The position numbers and the translations under genes were made by a program. Shown here piece after piece: positions 42,887 through 51,373 of a DNA stretch of 64,000 bases. Each line of letters starts with the position of its first letter. Position 1 is the first letter of the stretch. The stretch comes from Leifsonia sp. AK011 (lineage in GTDB: Bacteria; Actinomycetota; Actinomycetes; Actinomycetales; Microbacteriaceae): positions 124,001 through 188,000 of the forward strand of contig NZ_JACCCH010000001.1 in the NCBI RefSeq assembly GCF_013410945.1, read 5' to 3'. The notes under the pieces are model-generated. The model had not been told where the DNA came from. It made no database searches and saw only the letters and a list, made by a program, of their open reading frames with translations.

Positions 42887-43897
42887 TCAGAACTCGAAGA
42901 CCAGCCTCGCAGGCACGACACCCTCCAGCACCTGCTCGACCGCGGCGTTCGCATCGTCGAGACTGCGCGCCTCGGCGACGACGCGCGTGCGCCCGGCGGC
43001 ATGGAGCGCGAAGACCTCGGCGAGGTCCTGCCGGGTGCCCACGATGGACCCGATGATGGAGATGCCCTTGAGCACGGTGTCGAAGATCGGGACCGTGAGG
43101 GTGCCCTCCACCGGAAGCGAGACGAGGATGAGACGGCCGCCGCGGTTGAGCGACGCAAAGGCCTGGTCGAACACCTGGGGGGCCAGTGCGAGCACGATCG
43201 CGACATCCACACCACCGAGGGACTGGAGCGCCTCCACCGGGTCGACCTCGCGCGCGTTCACGACATGGTCCGCGCCGAGTTCGAGCGCGAGGTCCAGCTT
43301 CTCCTCCGTGACGTCGATCGCGACGACCTCGGCACCCACGATGCGGGCGTACTGCACGGCCAGGTGGCCGAGCCCGCCGACGCCGAAGATGGCCACACGC
43401 TCGGTCGGGATGATGTGCGCTGCCTTGACGGCCGCGTAGGTCGTGACGCCAGCGCACGCGAGGGGCGCGGCCTCCAGTGGCGAGATGCCGTTCGGCACGG
43501 GCGAGGCGAAGCGGGCGTCCGCGAGCGCGTACTCCGCGTACCCACCGTCGATCGAGTAGCCGGTGTTCTGCTGGCTCTCGCAGAGGTTCTCCCTGCCATC
43601 GATGCAGTAGCGGCACTCGCCGCACGCGTGTCCGAGCCAGGGCAGCGCTACTCGCTCACCCACGGCGCGACGCGTGACGCCAGCGCCGAGTTCCTCGATG
43701 ATGCCGACGCCCTCGTGCCCTGGTACGAACGGCAGGGACGGCTTGACCGGCCAGTCACCCCGCATGGCATGGATGTCGGTGTGACAGAGGCCGCACGTCT
43801 CGAGACGCACGAGCACCTGCCCGGAGCCGGGCTTCGGAACGGGTCGCTCCTCGAGAGTGAGCGGCTTGTCGAATGCGGTCGCTACGGCTGCGCGCAT
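42887..43897 (-). CDS. zinc-dependent alcohol dehydrogenase
   Basis: 336 residues, medium-chain fold. The catalytic Zn ligand Cys is in LETCGLCHTDIHAMRG and the His in FVPGHEGVG. The structural zinc has four Cys in CGECRYCIDGRENLC. The nucleotide motif is IFGVGGLGHLAVQ. It resembles AdhP-type NAD alcohol dehydrogenases. ATG 43897 has an AGGAGA ribosome site at 7 nt. A Dos-like box at 43976-43990 lies 79 bp upstream, so the gene is probably induced with the neighbouring DevR/DevS system under low oxygen, where it could re-oxidise NADH. Confidence 0.92.
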   Translation of the reverse strand: MRAAVATAFDKPLTLEERPVPKPGSGQVLVRLETCGLCHTDIHAMRGDWPVKPSLPFVPGHEGVGIIEELGAGVTRRAVGERVALPWLGHACGECRYCIDGRENLCESQQNTGYSIDGGYAEYALADARFASPVPNGISPLEAAPLACAGVTTYAAVKAAHIIPTERVAIFGVGGLGHLAVQYARIVGAEVVAIDVTEEKLDLALELGADHVVNAREVDPVEALQSLGGVDVAIVLALAPQVFDQAFASLNRGGRLILVSLPVEGTLTVPIFDTVLKGISIIGSIVGTRQDLAEVFALHAAGRTRVVAEARSLDDANAAVEQVLEGVVPARLVFEF

Positions 43898-43975
43898 GAT
43901 GTTCTCCTGTGGTCGACTGGGGCGTGGCATCCGCCACGTCTGCGCTCAGTCTTCGCCCGTGCCGGGAGGGGCACG

Positions 43976-43990
43976 AGGGCACAAGGTCCC
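43976..43990 (-). promoter_or_regulatory. DevR/DosR-like box upstream of the alcohol dehydrogenase
   Basis: On minus it reads GGGACCTTGTGCCCT, close to the mycobacterial DosR box core. It lies between the DevR stop and the adh start, 79 bp from the latter. Three similar sites occur elsewhere in the window. Confidence 0.6.
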
Positions 43991-43999
43991 GCGGGTCAG

Positions 44000-44626
44000 C
44001 TAGTCGCGCGGGTGCTGAGCCCCGTAAACGGCGGCCTGGGTGCGGCGTTCCATGCCGAGCTTGGCGAGCAGCCCGGAGACGTAGTTCTTCACCGTCTTCT
44101 CGGCGAGCTCGAGTCGCTCACCGATCTGCCGGTTGGTGAGACCCTCGGCGATGAGCTGCAGCACCTGCTGCTCGCGCAGGCTCAGGTCGACGGCCGCGGT
44201 CCTGGCCGTGCTCGTGGCCTGCTCGACGACGCGTCGGCTCGTGGCGGCGGTCACGAGACTCTCACCCCTGGCCACCCTGCGGATGCTCTCGAGGAGGCCC
44301 TGACCCCGGATGTCCTTGAGTACGTAGCCCGACGCGCCCGCGAGCACCGCCGTGCGGCTCGCCTCGTCGTCGGCGTAGGCGGTGAGCATGAGGCAGCGCA
44401 CCTCGGGATTGCGCGAACGGATGTCACGGCAGAGGTCCACCCCGTTGCCATCGGGCAACTGCACATCGAGCACGGCCACGTGCGGGATCGTGGCGGCCAC
44501 CCGCCCCTTCGCCTCGCGAACCGTGGACGCTTCGCCCACGACCTCGAGGTCGGGCTCGGCATTGATCAGGTCGGCGACACCTCGCCGAACGATCTCGTGG
44601 TCATCGACCAGGAACACCCGGATCAT
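44000..44626 (-). CDS. devR: DevR/DosR-like NarL-family response regulator
   Basis: 208 residues. Receiver with Asp8-Asp9, phospho-acceptor Asp54 (VAVLDVQLPDG) and the Thr/Lys of MLTAYADD and YVLKDIRG. The C-terminal LuxR HTH (EGLTNRQIGERLELAEKTVK, then LLAKLGMERRTQAAV) is strikingly like mycobacterial DevR, including the KNYVS and ERRTQAAV segments. It controls hypoxia/dormancy genes in known cases. Its ATG overlaps the DevS stop (ATGA), and targets are probably the boxes listed here. Confidence 0.92.
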   Translation of the reverse strand: MIRVFLVDDHEIVRRGVADLINAEPDLEVVGEASTVREAKGRVAATIPHVAVLDVQLPDGNGVDLCRDIRSRNPEVRCLMLTAYADDEASRTAVLAGASGYVLKDIRGQGLLESIRRVARGESLVTAATSRRVVEQATSTARTAAVDLSLREQQVLQLIAEGLTNRQIGERLELAEKTVKNYVSGLLAKLGMERRTQAAVYGAQHPRD

Positions 44627-46323
44627 TCACTCTCCTCCAACGGAACTCGCCACCTGAGCACCGTACCGCGCGGATGCCGCGGCGCAAGCTCCACGGTTCC
44701 GCCCCGGGCCTCGGCCCTTGCCGCGAGGTTCGCCGTGCCACTCGACCGAGTGGACTCTGGCGCGATCCCCCGCCCGTCATCCTCGATCTCGACGACCACC
44801 GTGCCGTCGAGAACCGCAACGAGTGCCCACGCGTGCTCGGCCTGCGCGTGCCTGGCGACGTTGGCGAGCCCCTCCCGCACCACCGCGACGACATCATCGG
44901 CCACGTCGGTCGGCACCATGAGGTCGACGGGACCGGCGAAGGCCAGGCGGGGTGCATCCGTGAAGACCTCGGAGAGTTCACCGAGGAGATCGATGACGCG
45001 ATGTCGGAGCGTCGGTTGCTCGGTGTCCGACTGGGACGTCATCGTGAAGATGGCCGTGCGGATGTCGGCGATCGCGGCATCCAGAGCGTCGACCTGCTCG
45101 ACGAGCCTCGCACGGAGCCGCTCATCGGCCTGCCCGGCGATCGCCTGGAGCGACAACCCTGCCCCGAAGAGCCGCTGGATCACGTTGTCGTGGAGGTCGC
45201 GGGCGATGCGGGAGCGGTCCTCGAGAACCGCAAGTTTCTGCCGGTCGGCGCGACCCGCGGCAAGCCGCAGGGCGACGCTCGCCTGTGCGGCGAAGTCGGC
45301 GGCCATGTCGAGATCGGTCGTCGCGAAGCGGGGCCGCCCGGGTGCTCGTGTGACGGTCAGCACTCCGCCGCGGTCTGCGGCGATGGATCCCGCAATGGCG
45401 ATCGGGAGGGCCATCGTCGGACCGGTCGCGAGCGGGTCGTCGGCGTCGCCCAGGTCTGACAGGTGGGGATGACCGCTCTCGTCCGCGCGGCCGGCGAGTG
45501 TGTCGGCCGAGTCGAAGACGAGACCGACAAGGGCATCGGCCCCCTCACCCCTGGCCACATCGACGCGGAGGCGGCCGTCCGGTAGCGGGAGCACAACACA
45601 GACGAGATCGGCGTCGGCCAGCAGCGCGACCCGGTCGGCGAGCACGGCGAGGGACTCCTCGGAGTCATCCGAGAGCAGCGCGGCCGTGACCTCGGCGGAT
45701 GCCACGGTCCACCGCTGGCGGCGCTGGCTCTCGTCGAACAGCCTCGCGTGGTCCACCGCAGCTCCCGCCGTGGCCGCGAGCGCCACCAGCAGTTCCTCGT
45801 CCTCCGCGCTGAACGGTCCGCCCTCGCGCTCGGCGAGGTAGAGGTTGCCGTACGTCTCGTCGCGGACGCGGATGGGTACCCCGAGGAACGTCGTCATGGG
45901 TGGGTGACCGGCGGGGAAGCCGCTCGACCGTGGATCCGCATCGATCCTCGGCAACCGGATGGGCTCCTGCTCCTCGATGAGAGCCCCAAGCAGGCCGTGG
46001 CCCTCTGGCAGGTGTCCGATCCGTGCCACGAGGTCATCCGGCATCCCGACGTGGATGAACTGCTCGAGCCCGCCGTCAGGGCCGATCACCCCGACCGCGC
46101 CGTACCTGGCTCCCACGAGATCGACCGCGGCTTCGACGATGGTGCTCAGTACGACCGCGAGCTCGATCTCGCCCGCCACGGAATGGTTCGCCTTGAGCAG
46201 GTTGCGCAGGCGACTCTGGGTCGCGAGGACGTGTTGTGCGGACTCGACGAGCCGCGCCAATGACATGTCCAGTTCAGAGCGAGGCCCGTCAGGAAATGTG
46301 AGGCCTCCCGTGTCGTCGACCAT
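44623..46323 (-). CDS. devS: DevS/DosT-like GAF-domain sensor histidine kinase
   Basis: 566 residues. Two GAF domains (about 55-200 and 215-355), then HisKA_3 with phospho-acceptor His378 (ARDLHDNVIQRLFGAG) and an HATPase with REGLANVARHAQA and VEIEDDGRGI. GAF-A contains SSGFPAGHPPM (His140), the neighbourhood of the heme-binding His in mycobacterial DevS. Heme binding is therefore likely but not proven. No membrane segment. ATG 46323 is selected because GGAGG lies 5 nt upstream; the open frame beyond it is non-coding. A Dos-like box lies 35 bp upstream (autoregulation). Confidence 0.9.
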   Translation of the reverse strand: MVDDTGGLTFPDGPRSELDMSLARLVESAQHVLATQSRLRNLLKANHSVAGEIELAVVLSTIVEAAVDLVGARYGAVGVIGPDGGLEQFIHVGMPDDLVARIGHLPEGHGLLGALIEEQEPIRLPRIDADPRSSGFPAGHPPMTTFLGVPIRVRDETYGNLYLAEREGGPFSAEDEELLVALAATAGAAVDHARLFDESQRRQRWTVASAEVTAALLSDDSEESLAVLADRVALLADADLVCVVLPLPDGRLRVDVARGEGADALVGLVFDSADTLAGRADESGHPHLSDLGDADDPLATGPTMALPIAIAGSIAADRGGVLTVTRAPGRPRFATTDLDMAADFAAQASVALRLAAGRADRQKLAVLEDRSRIARDLHDNVIQRLFGAGLSLQAIAGQADERLRARLVEQVDALDAAIADIRTAIFTMTSQSDTEQPTLRHRVIDLLGELSEVFTDAPRLAFAGPVDLMVPTDVADDVVAVVREGLANVARHAQAEHAWALVAVLDGTVVVEIEDDGRGIAPESTRSSGTANLAARAEARGGTVELAPRHPRGTVLRWRVPLEESE

Positions 46324-46357
46324 CCGACCTCCAGCGGGTCTTTCACGTGCGGATCGT

Positions 46358-46372
46358 GGGACCTTCGGCACT
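46358..46372. promoter_or_regulatory. DevR/DosR-like box between devS and the universal stress operon
   Basis: GGGACCTTCGGCACT on plus, identical to the site at 57495-57509 (minus). It is 35 bp from the devS start and 68 bp from the USP start, so it can serve both divergent units. Confidence 0.65.
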
Positions 46373-46439
46373 GCCGACACCGCCCGATCAAGGCCAGTCT
46401 GACACAGAGAGTCGGACACGGGGCCACGGGAGGTAAACC

Positions 46440-47315
46440 ATGGAGAAGATCGTCGTCGCGATCGATCCCGAAACCGATCCAGCCGGGCAGCCGGCGCTGG
46501 AGTGGGCGATCGCCCGGGCGCAGGCCGGATCGGCCTCACTCGAGTTGCTGACGGTGATTCCCTCGAGGCACGGACCGCGCGGGGACGACCTCGTGCAATC
46601 GGCGGCCCCCTACGCGGAGGACGTGCAGCGCGCAGCGGACCTCGCGAGGACGCGCGCTCCCGCGTCACCCGTCTCGGTGAGTGTGAGGCGCGGCTCGCCC
46701 GCGCGCGTGCTGATGGCTGTGTCGTGGCGAGCCGACCTGCTCGTGATCGGATCTCACCCGACCGGTCCTCTCGCCGGCATCCTCCGAGGCACGCTGGCAC
46801 TGCAGGTCGCGGGCAGGTCGGAATGCCCCGTCGCCGTCGTGCCCTCGGGCTGGGAGCCCGGCGGGCCCGGCGGTGTCGTGGTCGGGTGGACGGATGACGC
46901 GACCGCCGATGAAGCTCTGGAGATCGCCGCACAGGAAGCCGCGGACGCCGGCACGACGCTCACGATCGTGAACTCGTGGGGACAGCCCTTCGGCACGGAC
47001 GCCGTCCCCGAGGTGGTCGACGTGCTGCGCGAGCTCGTCGAGACGGCGGCCCGTCGGGTTCGCGCCAGCCATCCCGGCCTCCCGGTAGAGGTGGCGTTCG
47101 GCCCGACACCCGCGGTCGTCGCGCTCGTGGAGCGCGCGCGCACCGCGGGACTGGTCGTCGTGGGCAGCCACGGCCGGGGCGCGCTGGGCAGTCTCATCCT
47201 GGGTTCGACGAGCCATGACGTGCTCGTGAACATGCCGTGTCCCGTGCTCGTGGTTCCGTCACCGGGTGAGCGCATCACCGTGCTCCCCGAGATCGCACCG
47301 GAGGACGAACCGTGA
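46440..47315 (+). CDS. tandem universal stress protein 1
   Basis: 291 residues, two Usp domains. The second ends with the ATP-binding pattern VVGSHGRGALGSLILGSTS (G-x2-G-x9-G-S/T); the first has the weaker IGSHPTGPLAGILRGT. Tandem Usps such as Rv2623 are DosR-regulon members that bind ATP and slow growth. The GGGAGG ribosome site is 6 nt before the ATG. It begins an operon with a second Usp and a P-type ATPase, all joined by GTGA overlaps, downstream of a Dos-like box. Confidence 0.92.
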   Translation: MEKIVVAIDPETDPAGQPALEWAIARAQAGSASLELLTVIPSRHGPRGDDLVQSAAPYAEDVQRAADLARTRAPASPVSVSVRRGSPARVLMAVSWRADLLVIGSHPTGPLAGILRGTLALQVAGRSECPVAVVPSGWEPGGPGGVVVGWTDDATADEALEIAAQEAADAGTTLTIVNSWGQPFGTDAVPEVVDVLRELVETAARRVRASHPGLPVEVAFGPTPAVVALVERARTAGLVVVGSHGRGALGSLILGSTSHDVLVNMPCPVLVVPSPGERITVLPEIAPEDEP

Positions 47316-48094
47316 CGATCAGGGTCGGGGTGGACGGCTCTGGACCGAGCCGTGCCGCACTCACGTGGGCGGCGAAGCGGGCAGCATCCGACGGTTCGGA
47401 CCTCGCGCTGGTCCATGTGGTCGACGGCGAGTGGGGCCAGCTCGGCCACGGGGTCGCCGAGAACGAGTCGGATGCCGGGGCACACGTGCTCACGGAAGCC
47501 GCAGACCTCGCACGCCGCTTCGCCCCCGACACCTCCACCACCACGACACTCCTCCACGGGAGCACGGCGTGGGTGCTGGCCTCGACTGCCGAGCCCGGCG
47601 ACCTGCTCGTGGTGGGCACCCACAAGACGGGTTACCTGACCGGTCGCGCCCTCGGGACGAGGAGCATCGTCGTGGCATCCGTCGCGGAGAGCTCGGTCGC
47701 GGTGATCCCCGATACCCAGGTGTCGGCGCGGCGCGGAGTCGTCGTGGGGGTTGCAGCCGGGAGCGCCTGGGAGGCTGCGGTGGCCTGGGGCGCGAACGAG
47801 GCGACGCGCCTGGGGAACGAGCTATCCCTCGTTCATGCGACCACCGGCGACGACGGGAACGAACTGCTCGCCGAGGCCGCCGCCCTCGCCTCGCGCATTC
47901 ACCCCGCGCTCGTCATCCGGAGGCGGGTGTCCCGTCGACGGGCCTCGGAGGCGCTCCTCGACGCAAGCCGATCCGCAGGCCTCCTGGTTCTCGGCGCGAG
48001 CCACGTGAGCACCGCACGCGCTGGCTTCCTCGGATCGACGACGCACGAGGTACTGCTCAACATCAACTCGCCGGTTGTCGTGGCGCGCGCGTGA
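47312..48094 (+). CDS. tandem universal stress protein 2
   Basis: 260 residues, two Usp-type halves. RVGVDGSGPSRAALTWA opens domain 1, whose glycine loop is degenerate (VVGTHKTGYLTGRALGTRS). Domain 2 ends VLGASHVSTARAGFLGSTTH, where the usual second glycine is missing, so nucleotide binding may be weak or lost. GTG start overlaps the stop of the first Usp and its own stop overlaps the P-type ATPase start (both GTGA). Cytosolic; likely part of the Dos regulon. Confidence 0.88.
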   Translation: MTIRVGVDGSGPSRAALTWAAKRAASDGSDLALVHVVDGEWGQLGHGVAENESDAGAHVLTEAADLARRFAPDTSTTTTLLHGSTAWVLASTAEPGDLLVVGTHKTGYLTGRALGTRSIVVASVAESSVAVIPDTQVSARRGVVVGVAAGSAWEAAVAWGANEATRLGNELSLVHATTGDDGNELLAEAAALASRIHPALVIRRRVSRRRASEALLDASRSAGLLVLGASHVSTARAGFLGSTTHEVLLNINSPVVVARA

Positions 48095-49908
48095 TCTCGG
48101 AGACGCGCCCCCTGGTGCTGCGTTATCCGCTCGTGAGTGCGACCCTCGTGGTCGCACTCGTCACACTCGCCCTCGTACTCTCGTCGGCGAACTGGCTCGC
48201 TCCCTGGGTTACCGGGGCCTACGCCCTGGTGATCGCGGGGCGCAGTGCCGTGTCGATGGTGCGCTCACTGCGCACCGGGACGTGGGGCATCGACATCCTG
48301 GCTGTGGCCGCGATCGTCAGTACGGTCGCCCTCGGGGATTACTGGGCGGCGCTCGTGGTGGTGCTCATGCTCACGAGCGGGGAGGCGCTCGAGGACTTCG
48401 CATCCCGCCGCGCGCGCAGCGAGTTGAGGTCCCTCCTCACGCGCGCTCCACAGGTGGCGCACACTGCCGGGGGCGACGTTCCCGTGGATGTTGTGGTGCC
48501 CGGCGATGAGCTCGAGGTGCGGCCAGGCGAGGTGGTACCGGTGGATGGCGTGCTGGTCGGGGCCGGGGCATCCCTCGACGAGTCCTCCGTCACCGGCGAG
48601 AGCATGCCGGTGACGCGCGCGGTCGGGGAGCAGGTGGTCAGTGGTGTCGTGAACGGTGGGTCGGTCATCCACGTGCGCGCCACGGCAACGGCCGCGGAGA
48701 GCCAGTACCAGACCATCATCGACCTCGTGCGGTCGGCAGCCGACAGCAAGGCACCCTTCGTGCGTCTGGCCGATCGCGTGGCCATCCCGTTCACGCTCGC
48801 GGCCTTCGGGATCGGCGCACTCGCGTGGATCCTCTCGGGCGACCCCGTCAGGTTCGCCGAGGTGCTCGTGGTCGCCACCCCGTGTCCGCTGCTCATCGCG
48901 ACACCAGTCGCATTCATCGCCGGGATGAGCAGGGCAGCGAGGGTGGGTGTGATCGTCAAGAGTGGCGGCGTGCTCGAGCAGCTCGCCCGCACCCGCACGG
49001 CCGCCTTCGACAAGACGGGAACGCTCACGCGAGGTACGCCCGAGGTGGACAGGATCGACGTGCTGACCGGAACGGAGGAGGAGCTCCTCGGGTACGCAGC
49101 AGCGCTCGAGGCCGACTCCGCGCATGTGCTCGCGAACGCCGTGGTCACCGAGGCAGAGCGCCGCGGAATCACGATCCGCGAGGCGACGGCGGTGGAGGAG
49201 GTCGTTGCAGAGGGTGTGCTCGGCACCGTGGATGGCGGGATGATCCGGGTGGGCAAGCGCTCGTTCGTCGCCCCGTCGTCCGTGCCTGAGTGGAGGGAGC
49301 TTGAGGCCGGCGAGACCGCGGTCCACGTCTCGCGCGACTGTCGACTGCTGGGGCGGATCGTGCTCACCGATGAACTCCGGCCCGAGGCATCCGCGACCCT
49401 CGTGAGGCTCAGGGCGCTCGGCATCACACGCACGGTCATGCTCACCGGGGATGCCCGTGAGACCGCCGACCGGATCGCACAGCTCGCCGGGGTCGGCGAG
49501 GCTCGCGCCGGGCTCCTGCCGGGCGGAAAGGTCGCCGCCGTGCGGGAACTCACTCCCCGCCCCGTGATGATGGTCGGCGACGGGGTCAACGATGCGCCCG
49601 TGCTCGCCGCAGCGGACGTCGGGATCGCCATGGGCGCACGCGGCGCGACGGCCGCGAGTGAATCGGCCGACGCCGTGATCCTCGTCGAGGACCTCGGGCG
49701 AGCGGCCGACGTGATGCAGCTGGCCCAGCGCACCATCCGGATCGCCTACCAGAGCATCGGGGTCGGGATCGGACTGAGCGTCGTGCTCATGCTCGTGGCG
49801 ACCACGGGCGTGCTGCCGGCGATCATCGGAGCCACCCTGCAGGAAGTGGTCGATGTGATCGCGATCCTCAACAGCCTGCGGGCCGGGCGGGCGCTGCAAC
49901 GCCGGTAG
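48091..49908 (+). CDS. heavy-metal translocating P1B-type ATPase (TPC motif)
   Basis: 605 residues. Actuator TGES (168-171), metal-binding TM motif VATPCPLLIATP (Cys265), phosphorylation DKTGTLTRG (Asp307) and hinge GDGVNDAPVLAAADVGIAMG. There is no N-terminal metal-binding domain. The HP locus reads S-A-H-V-L-A rather than H-P-L-A. The T-P-C membrane motif is associated with the less studied P1B-5 group (Ni/Fe proposed), but no C-terminal hemerythrin domain follows. It probably exports a transition metal in the stress operon. GTG start overlaps the Usp gene. Confidence 0.9.
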   Translation: MISETRPLVLRYPLVSATLVVALVTLALVLSSANWLAPWVTGAYALVIAGRSAVSMVRSLRTGTWGIDILAVAAIVSTVALGDYWAALVVVLMLTSGEALEDFASRRARSELRSLLTRAPQVAHTAGGDVPVDVVVPGDELEVRPGEVVPVDGVLVGAGASLDESSVTGESMPVTRAVGEQVVSGVVNGGSVIHVRATATAAESQYQTIIDLVRSAADSKAPFVRLADRVAIPFTLAAFGIGALAWILSGDPVRFAEVLVVATPCPLLIATPVAFIAGMSRAARVGVIVKSGGVLEQLARTRTAAFDKTGTLTRGTPEVDRIDVLTGTEEELLGYAAALEADSAHVLANAVVTEAERRGITIREATAVEEVVAEGVLGTVDGGMIRVGKRSFVAPSSVPEWRELEAGETAVHVSRDCRLLGRIVLTDELRPEASATLVRLRALGITRTVMLTGDARETADRIAQLAGVGEARAGLLPGGKVAAVRELTPRPVMMVGDGVNDAPVLAAADVGIAMGARGATAASESADAVILVEDLGRAADVMQLAQRTIRIAYQSIGVGIGLSVVLMLVATTGVLPAIIGATLQEVVDVIAILNSLRAGRALQRR

Positions 49909-49920
49909 GACGAGGCCGCC

Positions 49921-49935
49921 GGGACCAATGGCACT
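49921..49935 (+). promoter_or_regulatory. DevR/DosR-like box before the PNPOx-like gene
   Basis: GGGACCAATGGCACT, 12 nt after the P-type ATPase stop and 35 bp before the next ATG. The following GTGCCC extends it to a GGCAC-T-GTGCC palindrome. It implies a separate hypoxia-responsive promoter inside the cluster. Confidence 0.55.
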
Positions 49936-49969
49936 GTGCCCTCTCCGCGCCATCCCGTTGGCTTGATGC

Positions 49970-50368
49970 ATGCCAACACCCACAACCATCACACTCGACG
50001 ACAACGACGCCTGGAGCAGGCTCCGCAGCCAGAGCTTCGGACGCCTCGCGGTGAGCGTCGACGGGCATCCCGACATCTTCCCGCTCAACTTCCTCGCGAC
50101 GGACGGCGACGGGATCCTCCTGCGTACCGAACCGGGAACGAAGGTGGACGACATCGACTCGAACCCGAACGTCGCGTTCGAGGTGGACCACACCGACGAG
50201 CAGACCGCGTGGAGCGTCGTCGTGCGCGGCGTGGCGACACGGGTGGCCGACGAGGAATCGCTGAGACTCCTCACGACCGCGCCCCTCTGGGCGTGGGCGC
50301 CGGGCGAGAAGTCGGTCTTCCTCCACATCGAGCCGACCAGCGTGATCGGTCGACTTTTCACCCGCTGA
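49970..50368 (+). CDS. pyridoxamine 5'-phosphate oxidase-like flavin protein
   Basis: 132 residues, split-barrel fold. SFGRLAVSVDGHPDIFPLNF is the first strand pair, GDGILLRTEPGTKVDD the flavin/phosphate-side loop and AWSVVVRGVATRV the core strand. Proteins of this size in actinobacteria bind FMN or F420, and several are DosR-regulated. ATG 49970 follows a Dos-like box at 35 bp. The stop TGA shares its last A with the ATG of the next gene (TGATG), showing coupling. Confidence 0.85.
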   Translation: MPTPTTITLDDNDAWSRLRSQSFGRLAVSVDGHPDIFPLNFLATDGDGILLRTEPGTKVDDIDSNPNVAFEVDHTDEQTAWSVVVRGVATRVADEESLRLLTTAPLWAWAPGEKSVFLHIEPTSVIGRLFTR

Positions 50369-51369
50369 TGGTCGCGCTCACCGCTCCGCAGGGTCGCTGG
50401 CACATCGGCACGTGGATCGCCGCGTGCGCGGTGGCCGAGACCATCGGGATGACAGCCTCGGCGAGTGCTGCCCGTCTCGCCGACGCTCTCCAGGATCCGC
50501 TGCTCGGGCTGCTCATCGTGGTGGCGGGCGGCCTGGTCGAGGGCGTGGCGCTGGGCGTGCTGCAGGCCTACGCCCTCGTGCGCTGGCTACCAGGGCTGCG
50601 GCGCGGCCGGTGGATCGCCGTGACCGTGGTGATGGCGGGGATCGGGTGGGCGGCGGCATCCCTGCCGTCCCAGCTCCCCGGTTCGACCGGCGCAGAACCG
50701 CCGCTGTGGGTCGTCATGGCGGGCGCGCTGCTGCTCGGGGCCGTGATGGGAGCGGCTCTCGGTGCGGGCCAGGCCTTCGTGCTGGCCCGCACCGTGCGGC
50801 ACCCCGCTCGCTGGGTGGGTATCTCGACGCTCGCGTGGGCGCCGGCGATGGCCGTGATCTTCCTCGGTGCGACGGCTCCGGATACCACGTGGCCGACGCC
50901 GATCGTGATCGTGCTGGGTGCACTCACCGGGGCCGTTGCCGGAGCCGTCCTCGGACTGGTGAGCGGGGTGCTCTCGCCGTGGCTCATGGGGCGCTCCGCC
51001 GTGGGCGCGGCCCTTCTGGGGATCCTGCACTCACGAGCACACGGAATCCTCGGCGGTGGGCTCGGTGGACTCCGCGTCGTCGGGCGCCGCTCCGGGCGCA
51101 CGATCGAACTCCCCGTGCAGGTCGCCCAGGGCGACGGGCTCCTCGTGGTGTTCCCGGCGGGAGCGGAGCGCAAGACGTGGTGGCGCAACCTGCTTGAGCC
51201 GTCGCCCGTGGAGGTACTGAGCGACGGAGAGTGGAGGCCAGGCACGGGGGTTGTCGTGACTCCACCCAGTGCGGAGTGGGATGCCGCGGCATCCGTCTAC
51301 CGCACGCGCTGGCCGCGCGTCACGGTGCCGGGCGACTCCCCGCTTGTGGTGGTGCGGGTGCTCCAGTGA
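50368..51369 (+). CDS. fusion: polytopic membrane domain plus deazaflavin (F420)-nitroreductase-like domain
   Basis: 333 residues. Residues about 1-220 form about six hydrophobic helices (LLGLLIVVAGGLVEGVALGV; IVIVLGALTGAVAGAVLGL). Residues about 225-333 look like a DUF385/Ddn-type split barrel: LRVVGRRSGRTIELPVQVAQ, LLVVFPAGAERKTWWRNLLE and PVEVLSDGEWRPGTGVVV. The R-x-S-G-x-x-x-x-x-P and W-W-R-N-L motifs are those of F420H2-dependent nitroreductases. Such a fusion would place a deazaflavin reductase at the membrane, possibly acting on quinones. It is coupled to the PNPOx gene and under a Dos-like box. The membrane part is unlike any family I can name. Confidence 0.78.
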   Translation: MVALTAPQGRWHIGTWIAACAVAETIGMTASASAARLADALQDPLLGLLIVVAGGLVEGVALGVLQAYALVRWLPGLRRGRWIAVTVVMAGIGWAAASLPSQLPGSTGAEPPLWVVMAGALLLGAVMGAALGAGQAFVLARTVRHPARWVGISTLAWAPAMAVIFLGATAPDTTWPTPIVIVLGALTGAVAGAVLGLVSGVLSPWLMGRSAVGAALLGILHSRAHGILGGGLGGLRVVGRRSGRTIELPVQVAQGDGLLVVFPAGAERKTWWRNLLEPSPVEVLSDGEWRPGTGVVVTPPSAEWDAAASVYRTRWPRVTVPGDSPLVVVRVLQ

Positions 51370-51373
51370 GCTC

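Noticed and set aside
42872-45472. 866-codon plus-strand frame opposite adh, devR and devS
   Set aside because: It runs antisense across three recognisable genes and has no homologous features of its own.
46324-46932. N-terminal extension of the DevS homolog to about 769 residues
   Set aside because: The extra 200 residues are Arg/Ser/Pro-rich without domain, and a strong GGAGG site supports the start at 46323.
48265-50403. 712-codon minus-strand frame opposite the P-type ATPase and PNPOx genes
   Set aside because: His/Arg/Gly-rich, crosses several genes, no motif.
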